Of a stretch of DNA of 11,199 nucleotides, positions 1-5,498 are shown in pieces; the stretch's first letter is position 1; every line of letters starts with the position of its first letter. The notes under the pieces were generated by a model, which saw only the letters and a program-made list of their open reading frames with translations, did not search any database and had not been told where the DNA came from. The DNA is from Alphaproteobacteria bacterium (GTDB taxonomy: Bacteria; Pseudomonadota; Alphaproteobacteria; Rhizobiales; Hyphomicrobiaceae). The stretch covers positions 1-11,199 of the forward strand of contig JAJRRE010000137.1 of NCBI GenBank assembly GCA_024279745.1, written 5' to 3'. A program made the translations under genes and the position numbers.

Positions 1-1
1 C

Positions 2-298
2 AAAAAGAAGTATACTTGGAAGGTTTCTACCGGCCGCAAAGGCTACACCACACCAACCGGTAATTTCACACCCTATAATATGAAGAAATTTGTATATTCC
101 AAAAAATGGAAGATGAGCCTTCCCCATACTGTATGGGTGACGGGGTCAGTGGCTATCCATGGGACTTCGATCACACGACGGCTTGGCCGCGTTGCGTCCC
201 ATGGCTGTATTCGTCTGGCGCCTAAGAATGCCGCTCGCTTTTATGCGATGGTGAAAGACCACGGGCTTTGGTTCACGACGGTTAAAGTGCAAAAATAA
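2..298 (+). CDS. L,D-transpeptidase (YkuD domain), C-terminal part
   Basis: Only the last 98 codons are in the window; the frame is open from base 2 and the start lies upstream. The protein is an L,D-transpeptidase catalytic domain, a family that makes 3-3 peptidoglycan cross-links or attaches lipoproteins to peptidoglycan in the periplasm. What shows this: the C-terminal half of the YkuD signature is intact, with IHGT (the family's first histidine) followed 16 residues later by the nucleophile Cys in SHGCIRL (Cys codon at 206-208). The Thr-Pro-Thr-Gly-Asn-Phe segment (bases 47-64) matches the usual TPxGxF motif before it. The frame ends with TAA at 296-298, about 30 residues after the signature, and a terminator follows 44 bp later, so this is the last gene of its transcription unit. 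The exact subfamily and donor specificity cannot be told from the fragment. Very confident in family. Confidence 0.95.
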   Translation, partial: KKKYTWKVSTGRKGYTTPTGNFTPYNMKKFVYSKKWKMSLPHTVWVTGSVAIHGTSITRRLGRVASHGCIRLAPKNAARFYAMVKDHGLWFTTVKVQK

Positions 299-342
299 AC
301 AGCTGGCGGAATAATTTAACGCAGCCGACTGGGAATTGATCA

Positions 343-370
343 GGGCGCTCTTACCGGAGCGCCCTTTTTT
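343..370 (+). terminator. Rho-independent terminator of the L,D-transpeptidase gene
   Basis: An 8-bp perfect GC-rich stem (gggcgctc at 343-350, gagcgccc at 357-364) with a 6-base loop is followed directly by six T residues (365-370). It lies 44 bp after the L,D-transpeptidase stop codon on the same strand and separates that gene from the MFS gene. Confidence 0.93.
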
Positions 371-547
371 GTGGTTGACGCGCGCTGCTGGCAGGCGGGG
401 GCGCGCCCTTTTATCTATTGCGTAATTCCATTGAAGGCGTAATGAGGGGCCAGTATCGACCATTTAATGCTGTTCAAATAATGCCGTTCAAAGCTGGCCA
501 GGGTCTGCGGCGTTAAAGCAGGCGGCGCGGCAGTTTCAGGAAACCAC

Positions 548-1762
548 ATGAGCTTTCACCAGTATTGGCGCGATCCCGTGCGCAGGAATGTCGCGCTGTT
601 GGCGCTATGTCAGGCATTCTTTATGTCTGTGCAAAGTGCTGCAATCGCCACAACACCGCTGGCCGGGCATATGCTGCTTGGCGCGGACAAGTCTTTGGCC
701 ACATTGCCGATTTTTCTTGGCCAGCTGGGCATTATGGTTGCGACTCTGCCCGCGTCATTTCTCATGAAACATTCAGGACGCCGATTTGGTTTCAGTGTTG
801 GCGCTATTATCGGTGTCATATCGGGGCTGCTTTCCGCCTGGGCAATTTATGAGCATAGTTTCATTTGGTTGTGTGTGGGTGCTTTCGCGCAAGGGATCGG
901 GGGCGCATTTGCCTGGTATTTCAGATTTGCCGCGGCCGATATTTCCAGCGACGACTTTAAGGCCAAAGCGATCTCGCTGGTAATGGCGGGCGGCGTATTG
1001 GCCGGGCTGTTTGGACCGCAGGCGGCCAAATCGGCCCTGAACTGGTTTGCGCCGCTGACCTATGTTGGCGTTTACGTCATGATTGCGATTTTCTCCGCCA
1101 TCAGCCTGGTGATCGTGCAGGGCTTGCGTATTCCCCGGCCTACAGCGGAGGTGCGCGCATCGGGGGGGCGCCCGCTCGGCCAGATCGCGCGCCAGCCGGC
1201 ATTTATTTTTGCGGTAACGGCGTCAATGTTCGGCTACGGCGCCATGACACTGGTGATGGCGACAACGCCATTGGCCATGCAGGCTCACGGCTACACATTT
1301 TCCAACAGTGCAACCGTCATCCAGGCCCATGTCGTTGCGATGTTTTTGCCGTCCTTCTTTACCGGTCATCTGATCAAACGGTTTGGCGCTGTACCAATCA
1401 TTATTATTGGCGCTCTGATTGAAGCGGGCTGTGCGCTGGTTAATCTTGCCGGCATTGATTTCATGAATTTTCTGATCGGATTGAGCTTGATGGGGCTGGG
1501 CTGGAACTTCACCTATGTCGGCGGCAGCACATTGCTGACAACGGTCTATAAGCCGTCCGAACAGGCGAAGGTGCAGGGCGTGCATGATTTTGCCGTCTAC
1601 GCCATGACCGCGGTCGCCGCCGGTTTGTCTGGGTTTTTGCAGCAAAAATCAGGTTGGGATGCGGTCAATGTAGCAGTGTTGCCCGCAATGGGCCTGGTGG
1701 TTTGTATCGGGCTTTGGATGTACGTGCAGGAGCGGCGCGGTGCACAGATGGTTCGAAATTAA
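548..1762 (+). CDS. MFS transporter
   Basis: A 404-residue integral inner-membrane protein with about 12 hydrophobic segments, the normal size for the major facilitator superfamily, which moves small solutes by proton- or solute-coupled transport. Seen in the sequence: the loop between helices 2 and 3 reads LMKHSGRRFGF, a recognisable variant of MFS motif A (GxLaDrxGrr), and the loop between helices 8 and 9 repeats the pattern as GHLIKRFGAVP, as expected from the two-fold internal duplication. The terminus after the last helix is a short basic tail (VQERRGAQMVRN). The ATG at 548 is preceded by cagga at 537-541, a usable ribosome-binding site. There is no adjacent regulator or partner gene on its strand: it is a single-gene unit between the 343-370 terminator and the structured spacer. 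The substrate cannot be read from sequence; drug or metabolite efflux is as likely as uptake. Confidence 0.93.
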   Translation: MSFHQYWRDPVRRNVALLALCQAFFMSVQSAAIATTPLAGHMLLGADKSLATLPIFLGQLGIMVATLPASFLMKHSGRRFGFSVGAIIGVISGLLSAWAIYEHSFIWLCVGAFAQGIGGAFAWYFRFAAADISSDDFKAKAISLVMAGGVLAGLFGPQAAKSALNWFAPLTYVGVYVMIAIFSAISLVIVQGLRIPRPTAEVRASGGRPLGQIARQPAFIFAVTASMFGYGAMTLVMATTPLAMQAHGYTFSNSATVIQAHVVAMFLPSFFTGHLIKRFGAVPIIIIGALIEAGCALVNLAGIDFMNFLIGLSLMGLGWNFTYVGGSTLLTTVYKPSEQAKVQGVHDFAVYAMTAVAAGLSGFLQQKSGWDAVNVAVLPAMGLVVCIGLWMYVQERRGAQMVRN

Positions 1763-1835
1763 ATCTGATAGCGCAATTCAATGTCAAAGTTATGAGCTGC
1801 ATTCATCAGCTGTATTTGATTGGCGTGCGCTTTAC

Positions 1836-1885
1836 CTGGTGCAAACAGCCTGGCACAAAGGGATCTGGCGCAAACGGTCTGGCGA
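1836..1885 (+). repeat. Degenerate short tandem repeats, 14-15 bp period
   Basis: Four successive copies begin with ctgg: at 1836 (ctggtgcaaacagc), 1850 (ctggcacaaagggat), 1865 (ctggcgcaaacggt) and 1879 (ctggcga...). The first three share ctgg, then two variable bases, then caaa. They lie between the MFS stop codon and the minus-strand terminator. Function unknown; the array is short enough to be a decayed slippage product or a set of protein-binding half-sites. Confidence 0.5.
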
Positions 1886-1891
1886 CGCGCC

Positions 1892-1931
1892 AAAAAAAGG
1901 GCTGCCGCTCCCAATGGGGAGGGCAGCCCTT
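1892..1931 (-). terminator. Strong rho-independent terminator, minus-strand polarity
   Basis: A 10-bp perfect stem (1897-1906 with 1922-1931), a single bulged base at 1907, then a 5-bp upper stem (1908-1912 with 1917-1921) and a 4-base loop. On the minus strand it runs into seven T residues (complement of 1892-1898), a textbook terminator. On the plus strand it is followed only by ttcgtcatt, so it would be a weaker stop for the MFS gene. The nearest minus-strand gene is the MBL hydrolase ending at 2863, more than 900 bp upstream. Confidence 0.85.
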
Positions 1932-1996
1932 CGTCATTAAGGAGCGCGCAAGCTTAAGATCAAGTCCACTGATCCCCGGCGCGGCTCACTTATAGT

Positions 1997-2050
1997 CGCG
2001 TTAAACAAACAAACGGCAGCCAGGCTGTCCCCCCGATTTGTTTGTACGCG
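1997..2050. repeat. Long interrupted inverted repeat (hairpin or cruciform)
   Basis: Outer arms cgcgt (1997-2001) and acgcg (2046-2050) pair perfectly; after a 3-base bulge, acaaacaaa (2005-2013) pairs with tttgtttgt (2037-2045); inside, ggcag (2015-2019) can pair with ctgtc (2025-2029) including one G-T pair. No T-run follows on either strand, so it is not a standard terminator. It may be part of a structured RNA or a protein-binding site. Confidence 0.6.
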
Positions 2051-2073
2051 CTTCGATTATCCAAATGACAACC

Positions 2074-2166
2074 GCCACGTCGAGCCCCGCGTTCTCACGT
2101 GAGGCACCGCGCGGCAGAAACCGATAACTTGCCCTGTTATCCAGTTTCTGCCCGCTCGACGTCGGC
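2074..2166. repeat. Nested inverted repeats forming a branched structure
   Basis: A 9-bp perfect outer stem (acgtcgagc at 2077-2085 with gctcgacgt at 2154-2162), extendable by gcc 2074-2076 with ggc 2164-2166 across a bulge, encloses two further elements. The first is the 10-bp palindrome ctcacgtgag (2094-2103). The second is a strong hairpin: ggcagaaac (2113-2121) with gtttctgcc (2144-2152), continued by gataac (2123-2128) with gttatc (2136-2141) and a 7-base loop. The arrangement is that of a three-way junction and is possible on either strand. I do not recognise it as a known RNA family. Confidence 0.65.
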
Positions 2167-2409
2167 ACCAAAACAAATGTCTACCCCAACACTCATTTCA
2201 TACCGTCGGCCCTCATTCGGAGTGCAGCGCAACATAACCGATGGCCTTACCTGAGCAAGGGGCAAAGTGGCTGCACGAGCTAATTGATCGTTCATAAGTG
2301 AGTTTGATATTGCCGCCGAGATCGCATTCATTTGGACGAATAAGCTTGGCGGGGCGTTGCGCCAGTCTTCGCGCATAATCTTTATGGTTGCGAGGCAAGG
2401 CGGCGATAG

Positions 2410-2426
2410 CCTGTGTGAAACACAGG
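2410..2426. repeat. Short perfect hairpin
   Basis: Seven-bp perfect arms cctgtgt (2410-2416) and acacagg (2420-2426) around a 3-base loop. No T-run follows on either strand. It is one of several hairpins in this gene-poor spacer. Confidence 0.5.
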
Positions 2427-2522
2427 TGGTTTAAAATCTGTTTCCACTCGGTGACTTACGATGGCAATTTTAGGTTGATAGCGCCGTTGTCTGAGAGGAG
2501 GGAGAACAAACCAAGATGGTCC

Positions 2523-2539
2523 GGCAACGCTCAGTTGCC
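2523..2539. repeat. Short perfect hairpin
   Basis: Six-bp perfect arms ggcaac (2523-2528) and gttgcc (2534-2539) around a 5-base loop. It sits in a purine-rich stretch without an open frame of any substance. Role unknown. Confidence 0.4.
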
Positions 2540-2637
2540 TTAAAGACACCAGGCAATCTCAGGCGCAAGATAGCAACGAAAAACATTTGTTCGTAGCGTC
2601 GATTGTGGTGTTTCGCGTGCACGTAAAAAATGAAGTG

Positions 2638-2647
2638 CCCCCCCCCC
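2638..2647 (+). repeat. Homopolymer run of ten C
   Basis: Ten consecutive C residues on the plus strand, unusual in a bacterial genome outside phase-variable loci. It is paired at a distance of about 185 bp with a run of eleven G at 2831-2841. It could be slippage-prone sequence or a sequencing or assembly artefact. Confidence 0.8.
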
Positions 2648-2830
2648 AGTTTACTGGTCAGCTTTGGCGGCTGGTTAAGATGGATCTGGTTTACTCAGAT
2701 GCCGCCCAAATATCCGTTTTGTCCCATTGCCTGGCATAAGCTTCAGTCGACGTCCTGCGGTCCCCAAGGGAAGAATGCGGACGCCGTTATTCTTTGCCTC
2801 GATGGTGGTAAACTCCCAGCGGCGTCGTTC

Positions 2831-2841
2831 GGGGGGGGGGG
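2831..2841 (+). repeat. Homopolymer run of eleven G
   Basis: Eleven consecutive G residues (C on the minus strand), starting 22 bp past the MBL stop codon in the direction of that gene. On the minus strand the run sits at the upstream edge of a 51-codon open stretch that lacks a start codon and ends with TAA at 2675-2677. The run length decides which upstream frame that stretch joins. Seen directly; any phase-variation role is speculative. Confidence 0.8.
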
Positions 2842-2862
2842 CGGCGCTCTACGCTCGGTTTC

Positions 2863-3765
2863 CTACCACTTCATGTGATAGAATGCCCAAATACGCTCGA
2901 TGTTCATCGGCAGCCAGGCATCATAGGCCCGCCAATTTTTGTATTTTGGGAGTTTGATCACCTGCCGGAGTTTATTTGGATTGCGTGTTCCTGCTGCCAT
3001 CGCTGTTTTTACGGCAGCCATAAGATCTTCAAGATATTCGCGCTGCTGCGTCACAACGCTAGCTGGCTCAATGGCCGGTTCTGTCGCGGGTCCATGACCG
3101 GAAATCACATAGTCAAAATCGGTCGCCTCGATCTCTTTCAAGGTGCGGACCCATTCGTCTGGCCAAAAATCCGGCATATTCCTGAATGCCACCCGGCGCG
3201 GTGTGACTATATCGACAGTGAAGATGATTTTTTCCTTTGGCAAGCGCATCACAATGAGGCTCTTGCCGTGACTGGGTCCATAATATTCAAGCTCGACCCT
3301 GCGACCAGCAAGCTCGATCACATAGGTCTTGGCAAAGGTGATGTCTGGCGCAGGCACAGTGGGATTGGGGTGGTCGAGCAGTTCCTTCGCGAGATTTTCA
3401 TGCCCGATGAACTCGGCACTCTTACCGTCCAGGACGGTGCCACCGCTGATGTGGTCGTGATGATTGTGGCTATAGATGATATAGCGGATTGGCTTGTCGG
3501 TAACTTTTGCAATTTCTTGCTTCGGCAGTTTCGCTGCTTTGGGATTCATCGGGTCGGTCGCGATCACGCCCTCATCTGTTACGATGAAGATGTTGCGGTA
3601 TACCCACCAGCGAAAAACATAAATATTGTCGCCTAAATGTGTCACGCTATGGCCGAATTTCTCGCCGCCCATCGGTTCATTGGTGGGGTAATCGTTCGCC
3701 GCCAGCGCGGGCATGGTAAAGCCAAGCGAAAGAATTAATGCAAGTGTTGGTATGATGTGTTTCAT
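2863..3765 (-). CDS. Secreted MBL-fold metallo-hydrolase
   Basis: A 300-residue protein of the metallo-beta-lactamase fold superfamily, probably a zinc hydrolase in the periplasm. The N-terminus is a Sec signal peptide (basic MKH, hydrophobic residues 4-19, likely cleavage after ALA at 20-22). The full dinuclear metal site is visible: HNHHDH at 100-105 (ligands His100, His102, Asp104, His105), His166 in GPSHGKS, the bridging Asp185 in FTVDIV, and His224 in ISGHGP. Having the bridging Asp argues against a class B3 beta-lactamase and fits glyoxalase II- or lactonase-type hydrolases; substrate unknown. The start is the ATG at 3765, with GGAG at 3772-3775 six bases before it; the TTG at 3777 is in frame but would leave that site inside the gene. 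It begins 35 bp after the MarR gene on the same strand, so the two form an operon and MarR probably controls it. The visible terminator downstream is far away, at 1892-1931. Confidence 0.93.
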   Translation of the reverse strand: MKHIIPTLALILSLGFTMPALAANDYPTNEPMGGEKFGHSVTHLGDNIYVFRWWVYRNIFIVTDEGVIATDPMNPKAAKLPKQEIAKVTDKPIRYIIYSHNHHDHISGGTVLDGKSAEFIGHENLAKELLDHPNPTVPAPDITFAKTYVIELAGRRVELEYYGPSHGKSLIVMRLPKEKIIFTVDIVTPRRVAFRNMPDFWPDEWVRTLKEIEATDFDYVISGHGPATEPAIEPASVVTQQREYLEDLMAAVKTAMAAGTRNPNKLRQVIKLPKYKNWRAYDAWLPMNIERIWAFYHMKW

Positions 3766-3769
3766 GTGT

Positions 3770-3775
3770 CTCTCC
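3770..3775 (-). promoter_or_regulatory. Ribosome-binding site that fixes the MBL start
   Basis: GGAGAG on the minus strand (complement of 3770-3775), with its GGAG core six bases before the ATG at 3765. It overlaps the alternative in-frame TTG at 3777, which therefore cannot use it. Confidence 0.75.
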
Positions 3776-3800
3776 AATGCGTGGTGTCAGAGTATGGGGG

Positions 3801-4268
3801 TCAGAGCGTGTTGACGGGCTCTTTACTGTTTGCCAGCATTTTCTTCACCGTTTCTATGTATTGCTCCACATCTTCAGGGCTTAGATCAGTTGCAAATTGA
3901 GCGTTAACGGCTTTGGATTCTTGTGCGATTTTTGCCGATAGTGTCTTTCCTTTTGGAGTTACCAGCAAAGACACAGAGCGCCGGTCACATCCCGTCCGAT
4001 TTCTCGCAATCAGCTCTTGGACTTCCAGTTTGTCCAGCAACCTCGTAACGGCAGCTCTGTCTATGCTCAGGAATGCGGCCAGTTCTGATGGCGTCTTTTT
4101 TTTATCAAAATGAATAGCTCCAAGAACTGCCCCGGCAACGCGGGTAATTCCATATGTAGATAGACGTTTGTTGAAATCCGCCTCCATCGTTCGGGCGATC
4201 AGGGTCGTCCAGTAGCCAAGACTATGATGAATTGATTGGGTGGTGCGCTGTGCAGGCTTGTCGTTCAT
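3801..4268 (-). CDS. MarR-family transcriptional regulator
   Basis: A 155-residue winged helix-turn-helix protein of typical MarR length; these act as dimers that usually repress their own operon and let go on binding a small molecule. Seen: N-terminal dimerisation helix (about 10-38), a helix-turn-helix at 59-89 (TPSELAAFLSIDRAAVTRLLDKLE...), and the diagnostic wing D95-R-R ... T104-P-K-G107 (family pattern DxRxxxLxxTxxG). The start is the ATG at 4268; an in-frame TTG at 4340 would add 24 residues (hydrophobic, ending at NYI) unlike MarR N-termini. No clear ribosome-binding site precedes the ATG because a palindrome occupies that place, so initiation may be leaderless or weak. It lies 35 bp upstream of the MBL gene and is co-directional. 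A single Cys94 beside the wing could be a redox sensor, though with one cysteine this is only a possibility. Confidence 0.93.
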   Translation of the reverse strand: MNDKPAQRTTQSIHHSLGYWTTLIARTMEADFNKRLSTYGITRVAGAVLGAIHFDKKKTPSELAAFLSIDRAAVTRLLDKLEVQELIARNRTGCDRRSVSLLVTPKGKTLSAKIAQESKAVNAQFATDLSPEDVEQYIETVKKMLANSKEPVNTL

Positions 4269-4273
4269 TATAT

Positions 4274-4290
4274 AATTGATAATATCAATT
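4274..4290. promoter_or_regulatory. Palindromic operator, probable MarR site
   Basis: A perfect inverted repeat, aattgata-A-tatcaatt on the plus strand, with 8-bp arms and a 1-bp centre, ending 5 bp before the MarR ATG. Its size and AT-rich TTGATA/TATCAA arms fit known MarR-family operators. A second half-site-like ttgataa lies a little further upstream on the minus strand (near 4300-4306). Position implies that dimer binding would block transcription or translation start of the MarR-MBL operon. Confidence 0.8.
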
Positions 4291-4440
4291 ATTGTATTTA
4301 TCAAGCATAATCGCACGAGTGCAAAAATTCCACTACCCAATTCCTTGAGCAGGTTTGGTTTTGGTTGAATCAGTATTGGTTTCCGGGGCGTGATCTCAAG
4401 TCTTCGCGGCTATTCCTCGCTATGCTCAGGCCTGCCTCTG

Positions 4441-5304
4441 TTAGCTCTTGGCGGCGGCGCGCAGCTTGTCGATAGTTGTTTTATGGGCTGAATATTCTTC
4501 TTTGCCGCTGGCAATTTCTTTCGCGTAGACCTTGCCGAAGCGCGCCAGAATATCTTCGGCGGACTTATTGTTGGCATCGCGTTTGGCCAGCTTATATTCC
4601 AGGGCGAGGGCCAGCAGGTGGTTCGGCGTATCACGGCGCAATATCTCGATCTGTTTGCGCACGTCCTCACCGTTACCCTGCACGAGCTGAATCAGCCCCA
4701 CATGGAATTGTCCATCGCCGTCCATCTGCTGGACCATGGCGTAAGCCTGCACGGCCATGGGGGCGAAGCGTTTGGCTTGCGTGATATCGCCATTCTCATC
4801 CGCCGCCATGATGCGGTTGAATAAACGATCAGCGGCCTGGCGCGGGGTCATGCTGGCCAGATCAATGTTCTGCGGCGAGCCTTGCGGGGCCGAGGGGGCC
4901 GACCCTGGTGCTGCGGCAGGCGGCGGCGACATTGATGGCGCACTTATTCGCCCCAGCGTTGAGATTGCATTTGGATTGGCGGACATGGCGCCAGATTGTA
5001 CGCCTCGCTGTGACACCATATAGCCGGCCGCAAAGACCAGTCCGCTGCCCAGGATCACGACCAAAATCGGGTTAGACAACAGTTTCAGCACGCCAGAAGA
5101 CTGGCCGTCGGCCAGGGCGGCGGATTGGGCGGCAGCCTGCGCGCCAGTTTGGGCGCCTGTTTGCGCGGCGCCAGCTGAAAAGGCTTCGGCGGCGCTGGCT
5201 TTGATCGGCGCCCCGCAATCATGGCAAAATTTGGCGTCGGCCTTCACCTTAACCTTGCAGGAGGGGCAGTTAGTCTGTGTATCAGTGTTTGATGTATTGG
5301 GCAT
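4441..5304 (-). CDS. Zinc-ribbon, single-TM protein with helical C-terminal domain
   Basis: A 287-residue protein whose family I do not recognise. In order: a zinc ribbon with Cys13-P-S-Cys16 and Cys27-H-D-Cys30 (CxxC-x10-CxxC); an Ala/Gln/Gly-rich linker (35-70) with short TGAQ repeats; one TM helix (about 79-97); a Pro/Ala/Ser-rich spacer (121-145); and an all-helical, TPR-like domain (150-287). The ribbon is probably cytoplasmic and the helical domain periplasmic, since the N-terminus has no signal peptide. Start chosen at ATG 5304: the upstream in-frame TTG at 5328 would add eight residues before the MPNTSN N-terminus. The ribosome-binding site is weak (aagaga about 10 bases upstream). 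It is divergent from the penicillin-binding protein gene, 194 bp apart, hinting at but not proving a shared envelope theme. Zinc-ribbon membrane proteins of this layout often act in assembly or regulation. Confidence 0.85.
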   Translation of the reverse strand: MPNTSNTDTQTNCPSCKVKVKADAKFCHDCGAPIKASAAEAFSAGAAQTGAQTGAQAAAQSAALADGQSSGVLKLLSNPILVVILGSGLVFAAGYMVSQRGVQSGAMSANPNAISTLGRISAPSMSPPPAAAPGSAPSAPQGSPQNIDLASMTPRQAADRLFNRIMAADENGDITQAKRFAPMAVQAYAMVQQMDGDGQFHVGLIQLVQGNGEDVRKQIEILRRDTPNHLLALALEYKLAKRDANNKSAEDILARFGKVYAKEIASGKEEYSAHKTTIDKLRAAAKS

Positions 5305-5440
5305 GGGAGGGCATCTCTTTGCTAACAACTGAGTGGGGCGACTTGGTTTGTCGCTACTGGCCCAATGTGTTCAAATCGTGGAAATTCCCGCGCGCACGAA
5401 ATCTGCCACAAAGGCGCGCTAGGTCGTGCTAACGAACGAA

Positions 5441-5469
5441 TTGTCGTAAAATCGCCAAGTAAATATAAT
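5441..5469 (+). promoter_or_regulatory. Sigma-70-type promoter of the penicillin-binding protein gene
   Basis: TTGTCG (5441-5446) and a perfect TATAAT (5464-5469) are separated by 17 bp. Transcription would start near 5476, giving a leader of about 20 bases that still contains the aggtgg ribosome-binding site at 5481-5486. Confidence 0.6.
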
Positions 5470-5480
5470 TTCATTAATTC

Positions 5481-5486
5481 AGGTGG
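5481..5486 (+). promoter_or_regulatory. Ribosome-binding site of the penicillin-binding protein gene
   Basis: aggtgg ends 12 bases before the ATG at 5499, a long but tolerable spacing. No alternative start with a better spaced site was seen nearby. Confidence 0.55.
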
Positions 5487-5498
5487 TTACCAAATTTT

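Larger units (their letters stand above)
1763..2862. other. Gene-poor spacer rich in inverted repeats
   Basis: About 1.1 kb between the convergent MFS and MBL genes. I found no open frame here with recognisable motifs, a ribosome-binding site and plausible composition; the longest minus-strand frame with a possible start (2137-2376) overlaps the most structured part and is not convincing. The stretch holds four degenerate copies of a ctggcgcaaa-like unit (1836-1885), a strong minus-strand terminator (1892-1931), a long interrupted hairpin (1997-2050), a branched inverted-repeat cluster (2074-2166), two smaller hairpins (2410-2426 and 2523-2539), and runs of ten C (2638-2647) and eleven G (2831-2841). 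No tRNA, tmRNA, RNase P or SRP signature sequence is visible. It may be decayed sequence, the long 3' region of the MBL operon, or an RNA gene. Confidence 0.7.

Noticed and set aside
380..407. Second terminator formed by gcgcgc arms before ccttttatct
   Set aside because: The arms are self-complementary gcgcgc with a 16-base loop and only four T residues follow; the 343-370 hairpin already accounts for termination.
431..459. Promoter ttgaag-17-tatcga for the MFS gene
   Set aside because: The -10 match is only three of six bases, so it cannot be supported over background.
2137..2376. Minus-strand frame of 79 codons in the spacer
   Set aside because: No ribosome-binding site, no recognisable motif, and its 3' part overlaps the perfect hairpin at 2113-2152, which better explains that sequence.
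2490..2580. SAM-riboswitch-like cggcaac near a gagagg stretch
   Set aside because: The other conserved SAM-I elements and the pairing pattern are missing, and no suitable gene follows on the plus strand.
1763..2862. tRNA, tmRNA, RNase P or SRP RNA gene
   Set aside because: None of their conserved sequences (T-loop GTTCRA with cloverleaf, tag reading frame, SRP GGAAG core) was found on either strand despite the hairpins.
2875..3636. Plus-strand open frame of 253 codons
   Set aside because: It lies entirely antisense to the MBL hydrolase, whose signal peptide and seven metal ligands prove the minus-strand reading.
4269..4340. Extension of the MarR gene to a TTG at 4340
   Set aside because: It would add 24 residues (hydrophobic, ending at NYI) and place the palindromic operator inside the gene; ATG 4268 gives a typical MarR length.
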